Source of the DNA: Moniliophthora roreri | Lineage: Eukaryota; Basidiomycota; Agaricomycetes; Agaricales; Marasmiaceae | Assembly (NCBI GenBank): GCA_001466705.2 | Contig: LATX02000189.1 | Span: 1,054,001 to 1,118,000 of the forward strand | Length of the DNA stretch: 64,000 bases | Direction of reading: 5' to 3' | In this document: one piece after another, positions 23,304-34,685 of the stretch | How positions within the stretch are numbered: position 1 is the stretch's first letter | Layout: the number at the start of each line of letters is the position of its first letter | The notes under the pieces: generated by a model | Database searches by the model: none | The model's input: the letters and a program-made list of their open reading frames with translations, nothing else | What the model was told of the DNA's origin: nothing | Position numbers and translations under genes: made by a program

Positions 23304-23487
23304 TTTCCAAGTGGATGAAGCATAGGCAGCAAAGATGACTGCAGTCCAACCAAGTGCTAGAAGCAAGTACTAGTCCAACATCAAAAATTTCAGTCCGACA
23401 CACAAAAATCCCTCAAACTTTATCATCCAAAATGACGTCATTTTTAACTATCCTGGTGCTTATATTATGCCCAAATTTCGTACACAA

Positions 23488-25172
<1,685 letters not shown>

Positions 25173-25766
25173 TGTCGGTTTTAAAGAACAGAATAAATAA
25201 CCAACACCAAAGAGGCGATGAGGATACGAAGAAAAAGGGTCGTAAAAGCGCCCCGAGTCAGGGATATATCCGAAAAGGCCAGGAAATCAAGTGTTAGGGG
25301 ACTCGGATGCCCGTGATAATTGGACAGGAATCGGGTATGATGCGGGATTAATCCAAGGGAAAGGGACGTACCTCAATTATCAGGTCGATGGTTTACGATG
25401 GGGGACTGAGGAGGTGAAGGATAATCGACTTATATACCCCGACGTCCTGGATCCAGTGCCAGTGGGGTTTACATAACTCCACCCCGGCCGATTGACTCCA
25501 GCCTCGAGAACAATACAGTTTACCTAGAGACGGTCGACTCGTCACACAGAGGTACAAGGGACAGGAATTACATTATAAATGAGAAAATGACAGTCCGTAT
25601 GTTACTAATATAGATGTAATGCTAGAGCAATGAATGCAAAGTGGTCGTGAGGCCCTGACGGCTCATAGGAATGGGTACCCGTAAATGCTATGTGAATGGG
25701 ACATCATAAAAAATGTAGGGTCGGGTGGGGTGGAAAGCAGGAAGTGCGAGAATGGGAGCATGGGGA
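25173..25766. promoter_or_regulatory. upstream region of aspartate aminotransferase and 3' region of AN1 gene
   Basis: The gap is 594 bp between two minus-strand genes. A TATATA element lies near 25429-25436, about 260 bp upstream of the aminotransferase ATG. The rest shows no coding frame of interest, no repeats and no RNA gene. Confidence 0.4.
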
Positions 25767-26061
25767 TTAGGCCATAGCGATTTTACTTGCTACAGTCCGT
25801 TCACTTTCCAGCTTAGCCTTGTTCCGGTCGAACGCTTGCTGCCGACAGTCTTCCAGTTTATTACAACTGTGGTGTTCTGGCAGACGGTGCTAGAACAGAA
25901 TGTCAGTCTCTGGGGAAGGGTTGGACAAGGAAGAATAAATGACGCACGTCTCCACAAAACTGGTTCCTACAGTGAGGACATTGCCCAACGAGTCTGAGCG
26001 CAGCAGAGTTACATTGGTCTTCAGTACCAATCTGGAACTGGCAACGTTTCTTGGCAGCCAT
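25767..26061 (-). CDS. small AN1-type zinc-finger protein
   Basis: AN1 fingers bind two zincs; family members act in ubiquitin-linked stress responses. Start at 26061, one intron of about 60 nt (donor GTGCGT, acceptor TTCTAG before CACCGT), stop at 25767-25769, giving 78 residues. The finger is C-x9-C-x10-C-x2-C-x4-C-x2-H-x5-H-x-C: MAAKKRCQFQIGTEDQC, VGQCPHCRNQFCGDHRLPEH and HSC. The rest is a basic helix (DCRQQAFDRNKAKLESERT). In the AN1 family the first Cys pair is usually separated by two to four residues; here there are nine, caused by an insertion of about 17 nt that is too short to be an intron. The C-terminal helix with RQQAFDRNKAKLESERT is typical of small fungal AN1 proteins as far as I know. 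Confidence 0.85.
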
Positions 26062-26901
26062 TATGATATGTGTCGTGTGGGCAGATATACTTCAATAACA
26101 GGTAAGCACAAGATAGTGCAGCTGATGAGGACCAGAGTCAGTAGATGTCAAGACTTTGAGGGGATTGAGAAGTAAAACACACTGAAAAATGGGCAGAAGT
26201 AGGCAATGAGCTGGAGGGTGGAGGGTAGCGAAAGGGGTGGTGGTGGTGGTAGCAGTGAGAGGAAAGAGGCTCAGCTCAGCATTTATAAAGGCACTGACGC
26301 GTACTCTTGCACTGCACGTGGCGGCTGTGCGGTGTATCACTTTTGCATGTTGTTCAGTCAGGCTCCGAATGTCCGACGGACGAAAAAAAAAAAAAGGAGC
26401 AGCATTGGTTACTCCAGAGTCTCCATGTTTGGTGTTTTTGTCTTCAAACCACACTAGCGGAGCCGTTCTGTTTTTCTCAAGCAACGTCCCTCAAACTTGG
26501 TTCCGAATCAAGCTCGGATCTGGCAGGAACAAGTGGAAGCAAGTGCCAGCTGGCAGCGGAGCGCACTACACATGGCAAACAGGTTTGATCTTTCGCTCAC
26601 AGCCATAGGAGGGTATAATAAGAATGATATCCATTGTCCGAATCGTACTGTATTACCAGCGTAGCAATAAACCGTTAACTTAAGAGGGAATGTTAAAAGA
26701 TCGTTCTTCGATACTATTAGGTATGCTCGAGTGATGAAAGATGAGAAAGGAATGATGTGGATGTGCAACCAAGAAACTGGAAGCAGGCGTAAAAGCATCA
26801 AGTACATGGAACATGGAAGGAGAACAAGACTGCCTGCCTGTTATACAATAGGGAACAAATTTAGTCTACAATTTAAAATAGAGATGCGCAGGTACTTACC
26901 T
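26062..26901. other. intergenic region upstream of AN1 gene and downstream of syntaxin gene
   Basis: This 840-bp stretch should carry the AN1 promoter and the syntaxin 3' UTR. It has an A13 run near 26382-26394 and GT/TG-rich triplet stretches near 26235-26250. Several open frames on the plus strand (26206-26608) lack any family features and overlap each other in all frames. No RNA gene or transposon seen. Confidence 0.35.
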
Positions 26902-28343
26902 TTACTGCTTAGGCTTCGAGGCGTCGACTTGCTGTTTCACAACGACACCAACCACGACACCAACGATAATGAGGATAATCAATGTGATGAAGAAGCAGAT
27001 CCATCTTTTTTTGCGAGCAGCGCGGGCAGAGTCGACGGCCTTCTCGGTGTATTGGAGACTGGATAGAAACTCCGTGTTAGTAAAATAGGCGAATGATGAA
27101 TGAGGTGGCGTCACTGACCCCGCTTCTGTATCCTTCTCAACAGCGGCTGCCTGAGTCTCGATGTTGACGATAGTCTCATCTTGTTGTTCGACCAGGACAC
27201 TCATCTGTTGTATAAATTAGTGAATGGCCTGGGTTGAACGGAAACGGGCAAGCACGCACATCATTGAATAACTGTGCAAGTTCTGCAAGTGTTTTTTCAA
27301 TGCGCTTGATGTCCTCGTGTCGTTCTTGAACTTCACGGTAGGCGGCTCGGGATTCTCCATATCGGTTGGAGTTCATGAGCTTGAGCTTTCTTAGCATTTG
27401 GAAACGATGGCGTGGATTTCAGACATACTGCTTGGCTGAAAATCTGGTCATTGCTCCCGTCATTCACAACCGCACGAATCTCCTCGGGAGTAGCATCCGG
27501 TTTTACTGCAGCGACATTCAGCGAAGGAGATAGTATAAAACGGAGAGTGCATACCAATCTTGAATTGCCGCTCCATTCTCTGTTTGTACTTCTGACGATA
27601 CTGTTGCTCAACAGTTTGGTAATTTTGGATGGCTTCAACAAACTTCGACTTGACCAGCGAAGTCTAGACAAAGAACATGGCTTAATGTCAGGAACCTAGT
27701 ATTGGCATCGTTTGCGCACCTGTTGCTTGCGAATCTGCCCGTCACGTCCTGCACCTCCTTGTCTTTCCAACGCCTTGATGCGGCGTTTCAAGGTAGCGCT
27801 GAGTGCACTCGTATCCTCAACGAGTTCATCAAGTTGGGCGGCATTCCGTTGAGCGGCCTGGTCGTCCATGTTGTTTAATGACCTGGAATGGAGGTCTCCG
27901 ATTCTAGCAACATTGTCGTTGAATGTTCGCAAACTGTCTTGTATTGAGGATATCTTTTTGAAGGGATTAGCGCCGGTTGAGAAAGGTGGGATACAACTCA
28001 CCTCAGCATAGAAAGCAGACATGCTATCACCGCCAGTCATGTTTCCGTTGAAGTTGGTCGATGAATCCTTGACGTCCGACATCTCGTACGAACTATCTTG
28101 CTGAGCGTAAGGATTCGGGCGACGGGACTGGTATCCTCCGCCTCCTCCTGCCTGAGAAGGATAAGAGTCCCTGGTAACATCGAAATAGCGTCAAAATCAG
28201 AAAATTGGCCAGATGGATGTTCACCCACGAGCTCATTGGATTGGCTCCCCCTTGTTGCTGGGCCTGAAAGGGATATTGAGCGGTTGAGCGAAATATACGA
28301 CAGAAACGCTCACTCGCATAGCTGCTAGTCTGTCTCTTGCCAT
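26902..28343 (-). CDS. plasma-membrane syntaxin (Sso-type Qa-SNARE)
   Basis: Sso-type syntaxins pair with Sec9 and Snc on the plasma membrane to fuse exocytic vesicles. Start at 28343 (MARDRLAAMR). A Gln/Gly/Tyr-rich N-terminus follows (PYAQQDSSYEMSDVKDS). The Habc bundle starts with SMSAFYAEISSIQDSLRTF and NDNVARIGDLHSRSLNNMDD, and includes SALSATLKRRIKALERQ and VEAIQNYQTVEQQYRQKYKQ. The SNARE motif runs through AAYREVQERHEDIKRIEKTL, AELAQLFNDMSVLVEQQDET (central zero-layer Gln in the VEQQDE region) and IVNIETQAAAVEKDTEAG. The tail anchor is RWICFFITLIILIIVGVVVG followed by a short basic end. Stop at 26902. About eight introns; one lies directly before MSVLVEQQ. All core features intact. Confidence 0.95.
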
Positions 28344-29984
28344 AGTGACAACCAATTAATGGGTAGTTCAAGGTATAGACGGTTCGTTGGCTCAAGGACG
28401 AGAAGGAATCGAAAGAAAAGAGGGCGACCTGGCGCTTGGAGTCGAGTTTGGAGTGGTGTCAGAAAGACAGATCAGAGTGACAAAACTAATGCAAACAGCT
28501 TCTTAGCGTACCAATACAAGAGGCGATGCGGTGAACCTAGCTGCGTGCACTGCTCGCTGTTCTACACTGGTGGCAATTCAAGTGTATTTCTATACTTTTT
28601 CTCAGATGCTGCTACGCTGGGGGAAACTCAGGGAGAGAAGAGCCGGAGCAGAGCCCTCGCTGCCTCGGCAGCAAAAAGCTGTTGATCTCATTGCCACCCA
28701 TTTTTGGCGCTTTATACAAAACCATCAACTTCATGCCATGTTTCTATTCTTCAGTAAGAGATTCGCTAGATTTCGCGGACAAACCGCTTTTGGTACTTGG
28801 AATGGTACTTGGAACGCCCTCTCTCTCTAGTCTCAGTACTTCTGCTCTGTGTCCCGCTCCATTTCTCCTTCGGATTCACTTGGCAGCATTGTCTCGTCGC
28901 TAGGGCCTGGTCATTGACATCCTGCTTCCGTCGGAATCCACATCGTACACAAGGCCAAATAACTGTTCCGTCGCAGACTCGACGCCGGTCTCTCCTGGGC
29001 AGATTGATATCGCGGGCGCCCTTACCGACGGGCCACTGTCATCAAAATCTCGCAGCATCTGGTTTTGAGGCTAGTTCCGTCGGTACTACAGCTTGGCGCT
29101 CACTCAACTCAGACTATTGAGAGACGTGGGTATTTTGGCAGCTTGAGGTCGTGCAACGAAGTTTAACATCTCTGCGCTTGCAGCGGCAGCAGTTATTGAA
29201 ACTAATCTGCGACGCATCCTACAGTAGCGATCCCCTGAAAAGACTTGGCTTGGACTTACTCTTATTCTAATGAAGACAAGCAAGATGAGGCGCCGCGCAG
29301 GCGGCACGTCGATTCCTAGGCTAACGTAGTACAGGGTTAGGTTGTCTATCGAATGGACTCGGTCCCAATACGGAAGCTTTAGCACAGGCTGCGTGCTCGC
29401 CTCTTCAGGCTTTCGTGAGCACGCAAGAAGATTTATATGGCTTTGGTGCGGCATCTGAAGATTTGCAGTACGTTTGCAGATCTTCAACTTTCCGACACGC
29501 CGTTGGCGCTTTCAGGCATGTTTCTTTTTAGATACCTTCAAGTTGGCTGCTATAACCTCTCGCTCGCCTGATGTTCAAACTTCAACAATCATGATCCAGG
29601 AAGTATGTTGCAACTAGCCTACATTTTCTCTGCTGTAGGTTTGTGTTTTGCGGTTTGTAGGCTGAGCGTTGTGCGAGACAGAATAATGGCAACAGTACTA
29701 AGTCATTCTAAATTCCGTATCCCTTCTTACTACTAGCCCTTCTGCAGATTGAACGATTTCCTTTCTCTCGTTTTCATGCCATCAATCAACTTCACAGTAA
29801 TGGGGGTAGTAGGTAAAGTCTGTGTAATACAGGGTAGTACCAGCAATACAACTATTATTGGTTCAAAATGGACGCGTCTGAGTCCGATATCCGATGAACC
29901 GGTCAGTAGTGATGTCGGCATGTCTTGCTAAACGCATGGGCTGACTCGTACATAGGTTGCTTCAACAATACCACCACCACCACC
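28344..29984. other. long intergenic region, no gene recognised
   Basis: At 1.6 kb this is the longest gap outside the transposon island. It lies between the divergent starts of the syntaxin and AIG1-like genes. CpG content is normal, unlike the island. Open frames exist on both strands (28359-28685, 28797-29120, 29104-29487) but their translations look like chance peptides: Arg/Ser-rich, without hydrophobic segments or motifs, and I could not chain them by splice sites. No tRNA found. Upstream of 29985 a CACCACCACC run lies directly before the AIG1-like ATG. Confidence 0.4.
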
Positions 29985-30888
29985 ATGCCTTTCTCGTTGG
30001 GTCCGTTCCTACTTCACTCGGTCGCAGTGTCAATCATGTACTATGGCTTCAGCAGTCTCGACCAAATGCCTATCGACGGATGGATTCGGTCTCAGTACGG
30101 AGGGCATTACCAGTATTTGACTATTCAAGGGTTCGTGACTGTCTCAGCGTCCGAGGGGCTTGTTAGTGATTCTGGGATGTCAATCTAGGCTCATCATTGC
30201 AGGAGTAGCTATGGCTATCGGTGTAGCATCTGATTTGCTCCCCTCAGTGAAAGGTATGAGCGCGTCTACACATTCCCTCTACCGGCACGCAATTAACCCC
30301 TTCATTCTAGCTCTCGCCACCATTAAGCGAGCCTTCTTCATGATTGCTATGCCAGTGTGTATCTCGAATCCTCATTCTCGACGCATTGCTCAGATATGTC
30401 GAAGTTGGCTGCTGTCATTTCCTGCGTCTACTGGGCTCTCCTGACTCTGAGCCCAGAGCTCATTCTTCAAGCAAGCGAAGAAATGATAGACGACCCTGAC
30501 GTTCTTTCATCTGTAGAAAAGCTGGCCCTCATTCGTCTCCCTTTCCGTGTCGATTTTTCACTCCACATGGCACCCGGCGTGTCTCTCTTACTCGACTTTT
30601 TCCTGTTCGAGCGGAAATACGCTGTCAAGGAAGTAGCCTACGGTCCTCTCGTCGCAGGTGCATACACCGTGTTCTACGGGTGGTGGGTGGAGCATTGTGC
30701 AGAGTATAACAATGGCAACTGTACGACGGGTTCTTTAATGTGGTTTAGAGAAACACGACTGACGCGTGTTTACAGTCCCATACCCATTCCTTACCATCAG
30801 TCCGTTCAACATCCGTTGTGCTATATACTTTGCTGCTGGAACCTTTTCTTTCCTATCGTTTTATTTTGTCAACCGCCTGCATAAATGA
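29985..30888 (+). CDS. AIG1/FAR-17a-type membrane protein (possible lipid hydrolase)
   Basis: Family members AIG1 and ADTRP in mammals are membrane threonine hydrolases that split fatty-acid esters of hydroxy fatty acids. Start at 29985 (MPFSLGPFLLHSVAVSIMYY). Exons give HYQYLTIQGLIIAGVAMAIG, ALATIKRAFFMIAMPVSFVY, WALLTLSPELILQASEEM, FRVDFSLHMAPGVSLLLDFF, AYGPLVAGAYTVFYGWWVEH and, after an intron with donor GTACGA, NFPYPFLTISPFNIRCAIYF. About five or six helices. The candidate catalytic pair is a Thr in the first loop region (WALLTLSPE) and the His of FSLHMAPG; I place these by resemblance, not alignment. Stop at 30886-30888. In fungi the family is common and mostly uncharacterised. Confidence 0.82.
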
Positions 30889-31272
30889 TAGAACTAGAAG
30901 CAAGATTAGAGACTATTGTAGAGTGTAGTCTAAGATTCTAACCCAAAGCAGTACAAAGCATGTCCGGCATCTTGGGCGGCAAACGCACTGACCCCAACTG
31001 GTAACGATCCTTTTGTTCTCCACTCTCTCATTGTTCATCTCACAATGTCACGGACATTTGGTCCTGATGGCCGAATTTCTTTTATCCAACGTTCAACACA
31101 AGCGACTGCTTTGTCCGCTTTCCTATTTCACTTTTATCCTCTCTGCGGGCAGAGCTGACGAGGAAAACCTCTATATCGCGAGCTAGCTGGCCAACTCCCT
31201 CACACATACTCAGCTTCACACTCCCACACTCTTTAACGACTCGACGACGACAAGAACTGGAACTGTATCAAT
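30889..31272. other. intergenic region between AIG1-like and tetraspan genes
   Basis: The stretch of 384 bp should hold the AIG1-like 3' UTR and the promoter of the next gene. No TATA element, repeat or RNA gene is evident. Confidence 0.35.
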
Positions 31273-32646
31273 ATGGACACTTATTCTCCTGTATTTTTAA
31301 AAGCTCGTATGGTGGCATTCTGTGAGTTTCCCTCTTTTCCGTCTATGCGTGCTGTTTTGTTCATCGACTTTGCTCACCAGCGACGATGGCTCTAATCGGA
31401 TTTGCATGGGTAGTATTGCTATGCGTGGATTTGTATTTGCAGTGGGACGGATTGGATAGACCTGGAAGTGCGTTGTGTCTATTTTTTTTTTTGTTCATAT
31501 TCCAACTTGCACTCATCGATACTGATAGAATCGTTCACGGTCGTGATGCTCGTTCTGGACACTTTGACTATTTTTATGGTGCTCATATTGTGAGTTACCT
31601 TTCCTGCTGCTGTTACCCATCCCTGAGTGCTCATTGTACATGTACAAAGGCTGGCACTACCATTCAGACCGTGGCTTGATGCAGCGCGTTGTCTGTTCCT
31701 ATTGGTGACACATGTAGGACTTGCCATCGCATTTGCGAGATGGTCACCTGGAATGGCATGTCCAACACAAAGTAAAAACACTCCAGTCACTAGATAATAT
31801 ATTCTTTGCCTACTGACCTTTTTTCCTCTTAGCTCCTGATGAAGAAGGCTCATGCCGCCTAGCTAACTTTTATATTCTCATGGCGAGTTGGGTTATTCCA
31901 ATTTTAGGTACGTCGCTAATCTGCGTCCCTTTGTAAATTCTTGTGTGCTGATACACTCTATGTTAGTTATTGTCTACGCAGCAGGCCTTGGGCTCATGTT
32001 ATACCGACGAAAACGTCTACAAAAGTCCGCCAACACCGAAACCTCCGACATCAATGTCGATATTGAAAAAAGGATATCAGGCTCAGGCTCTTCCTCCGGT
32101 AACAGTCGGGAATCATTTTTCCCTGAAGCCAAATCTGTTCGCAATTCGGATTTCACATTTTTGGAAAGCACGAGTTCGAGGAACAGTAGTGCTACTGTTG
32201 CTGTGACTGAGCCTAGGCGGAGTTACTTGACCAGTAATCGACGGAGTGAAAGTCGATTGTTGTTTGAGCCAAGTAGAATGGTTGCGCCTAGGTCGCCTCA
32301 TCGACGGAGCGAGGGGCAACTTTTGACGAATAGTCAACCGGCAAGCTATTTGCCAAATAGACGAAGCGATCTCAGGATTAGCATCCATCCACGGGTCAGT
32401 ATTCAAGATCCCAGATCAAGTCATATACCCAGTCCGCGGCATGATCTCAGGCAAAGTCACTTGCCCAGCCCTCGACGTAACTCTGACTTTCGACGTTCTG
32501 GACCATTGCCGTTGGATCCCAGATACTCGTACAGCCGACATCAATCTCGAACGTATGCGCCCTATGCTCGAGCCAGTCATCAAAGCAACACACCTCTCTT
32601 TATACAACGCAGTCCGACAGTGAAGGAGTTTGGGCGTGCAATCTGA
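31273..32646 (+). CDS. four-helix membrane protein with Arg/Ser-rich tail (MARVEL-like plan, copy 4)
   Basis: Start at 31273 (MDTYSPVFLKARMVAF). Helix 1 is LIGFAWVVLLCVDLYLQW; helix 2 is SFTVVMLVLDTLTIFMVLIL; helix 3 is ARCLFLLVTHVGLAIAFARW; the loop after it has two cysteines (MACPTQTPDEEGSCRLANFY); helix 4 is ILMASWVIPILVIVYAAGLG. A basic stop-transfer (YRRKRLQK) starts a cytosolic tail of about 215 residues. The tail is built of loose repeats in which a basic triplet is followed by Ser and an acidic or polar residue (NRRSESR, HRRSEGQ, NRRSDLR, PRRNSDFR). Stop at 32644-32646. The architecture is the same as in the three proteins at 5.9-15.6 kb, although this one is on the other strand and 15 kb away. 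Function unknown. Confidence 0.68.
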
Positions 32647-32736
32647 GGCTGATATTTAGATACATGCAGGTCATCACGGACGAAATGTGTTTTGTACTGT
32701 AGACTAGGATGCATAATAAGACCTAATAACCGTGTT

Positions 32737-33255
32737 TTAGCTACCGCTGAGCTTCAACGATCGATCGAATCCGTGTCTTGCCTGCTCCATGGTGAATTTT
32801 CGTGCTTTTTCTTTTTTTTTGGAATTGATGCATACGTACCAAATCTCGCCAAGTTTCTTCTTCATCGTTCTCTGTCTGCAATTGATAGACTTGTAGGAAG
32901 CCTTTCCACCTTTATTCCCTTGTTAGCAACAGAGTTTGAACAGACCATGACTCGGACGCACGTCAAGCAACCCCTCTGATCACAATCCATAAACTCTAGC
33001 AACTCGTCTTTGGTTTCTTGTGTGAACGGTTGGCCGTTTGTATCTGTTGCCCATTTATCTAGGTTTTCTGGAAAGAGAACGGCGGATTCGAGATGTTGAG
33101 GAGTTGAAGGAGTAGCGTATTTGAGAAAGATGTGTTTCAAGACGGATTCAAACTGTTCAAGTGATTACTAGATGAGCATAAGGCTTTGCTTTGGGTGGGA
33201 ATAAATGTACCGACTCAGTGATTGAGCCTTCAGAGTCGAGGAGAGCACTGGACAT
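32737..33255 (-). CDS. EF-hand-like protein with degenerate calcium loop
   Basis: Start at 33255 (MSSALLDSEGSITES). After an intron: FESVLKHIFLKYATPSTPQH, ENLDKWATDTNGQPFTQETK and DELLEFMDCDQRGCLT. A second intron (donor GTGCGT, acceptor AATAAAG) leads to WKGFLQVYQLQTENDEEETW, and a third to RHGFDRSLKLSGS with the stop at 32737. This is about 115 residues. The block ending in QVYQLQTENDEEETWRDL and HGFDRSL is, from memory, a common conserved fungal sequence next to EF-hands. The loop DCDQRGCLTWKG has Gly where a calcium-binding EF-hand needs an acidic residue at position 12 and Arg at position 5, so calcium binding is unlikely. The gene is 34 bp from the next one, on the same strand. Confidence 0.75.
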
Positions 33256-33289
33256 GATGGGAGGAAAAAAAAGTGATAAGATTGTAAAA

Positions 33290-34074
33290 TTACGTTCTAT
33301 GTAAAGTCAACTTGTAAATTTCTACACCCTCCCAGTCGCTTTTATCCCATTTTAAACCAGTCTTGTTCATGGCTTTTAAGAGTTTTTTGTTGGGAATTCG
33401 GTCGACAACAAAGCTCCAACGATCTCTTGCCTCTGCTAGGGCACGATCTATGAGTAAAGGATCACGACGTTCCAGGCAAAGTAGGACGGGCGGAGATGGA
33501 TGGGAAGAGGAGGAAAGGGAGTGTATGGTACGTAAAAGAGGAGAAACAAGGGAAGGTTCGTAGACGGTGTCAGCGGTGAGGATGAGATCAAAGTGGGGAG
33601 GAGGAGTGCTGGAGCTGCCACTACTGCTGGAGCTAGCAATGACATGAGGATGATCCCAAAGCCAGTTGACTGGATCGACTGTCCAGTCTAATTCGCGAAT
33701 GAGAATGTTTGGATTGTTGGCAACATTGCGAGTGAGAACGGCGTTGATGACGGTGCAAGTGTCTGTTGCAATGACTTGTTTCCAGCCAAGAGAAGCAAGA
33801 GCGAGACTAGAATGAGATTGGTTAAAATAAAAAGCACGACAAGTCACACAAGAATTGCTCACCTAGTCAATCCTATACCGCTACCTAGCTCAATGACCGT
33901 TGAACCAGGTTTAACGAAATGAGCAAGATAGGCCGAGAGACATTGAGCACCTAGCCAAAGAGCAGTGCCATTAGAAATGCCATTGTCCAGTTGAGCAAGC
34001 TGGAATGAAACTGTAGATGAGAAATGGTAGTCGAGCAGAGACAAGTGCTTGGTGAGTGTGGCAGGTGAAGCCAT
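33290..34074 (-). CDS. METTL21-type (family 16) protein methyltransferase
   Basis: Family members are SAM-dependent methyltransferases of the seven-beta-strand class that modify lysines in chaperones and elongation factors. Start at 34074 (MASPATLTKHLSLLDYHF). Exon 1 contains motif I, GSTVIELGSGIGLT, and an upstream ALWLGAQCLSAYLAHF typical of the group. One intron splits motif I from LALASLGWKQVIATD. Later: NNPNILIRELDWTVDP, then FDLILTADTVYEPSLVSPLL (the post-motif acidic block usual in METTL21-like enzymes), then LLCLERRDPLLIDRAL. The C-terminus LTLHRT ends at 33290. There is a Ser-rich insert (ASSSSSGSSSTPPPH) between the second and third strands. Substrate cannot be told. The start is 158 bp from the divergent RhoGEF start. 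Confidence 0.87.
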
Positions 34075-34232
34075 CGGTGGGGAGCAAGTGCCAGTTGAGC
34101 GAGTTGCAGGCTGTCAGCGCAGGCCATTAGCCAATTGCAGAGCATGTGCCTCGTGGTAACGGATGTAAGCACTCGGTAAGCTAACCAGTTGAGTGAATGT
34201 AACTCTGACTGCGACTGCTGCACCACTTTGCC

Positions 34233-34653
34233 ATGAAGGCCTTTTTTTCTCGTCTCCAGCATCTCGGAGGCACAAAGGACAAGGACAAGGACAAGGATCA
34301 GCCATCTCTCGGCCAACAACGAGTAGAAAAAGAAAAATTTCCTCCTCTTCGCCCTTGGCCTCCAACAGATCCAAATCATCGTGACTCGGCACTCAAACCC
34401 CTTCCAGATATCGTCCCAGATCGTCCATTACCCCCAATAGAACCAACAGAATCTCTTCTAGGTCAAATACAACGTTCTTCTTCAGAACCAGCTCCAACTT
34501 CTCCAACCCTGCCATCCAACCCCACAAAGTCGCCTACTCCCACCAAATCTCCTACTCCGACAAAGTCGACTACTCCGACAAAGTCGACCACCCCGACAAA
34601 GTCAACTACTCCTTCCAGAGAAGTAGATCACCACCACCACCACCACCACTACC

Positions 34654-34685
<32 letters not shown>

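Noticed and set aside
28359..29487. Several frames of 90-130 codons in the long intergenic region
   Set aside because: Overlapping frames on both strands with random composition; no splice chain and no motif. A rapidly evolving gene cannot be excluded.
34114..34392. Minus-strand frames upstream of the methyltransferase
   Set aside because: They are the reverse of the RhoGEF 5' exon; the methyltransferase starts cleanly at 34074.
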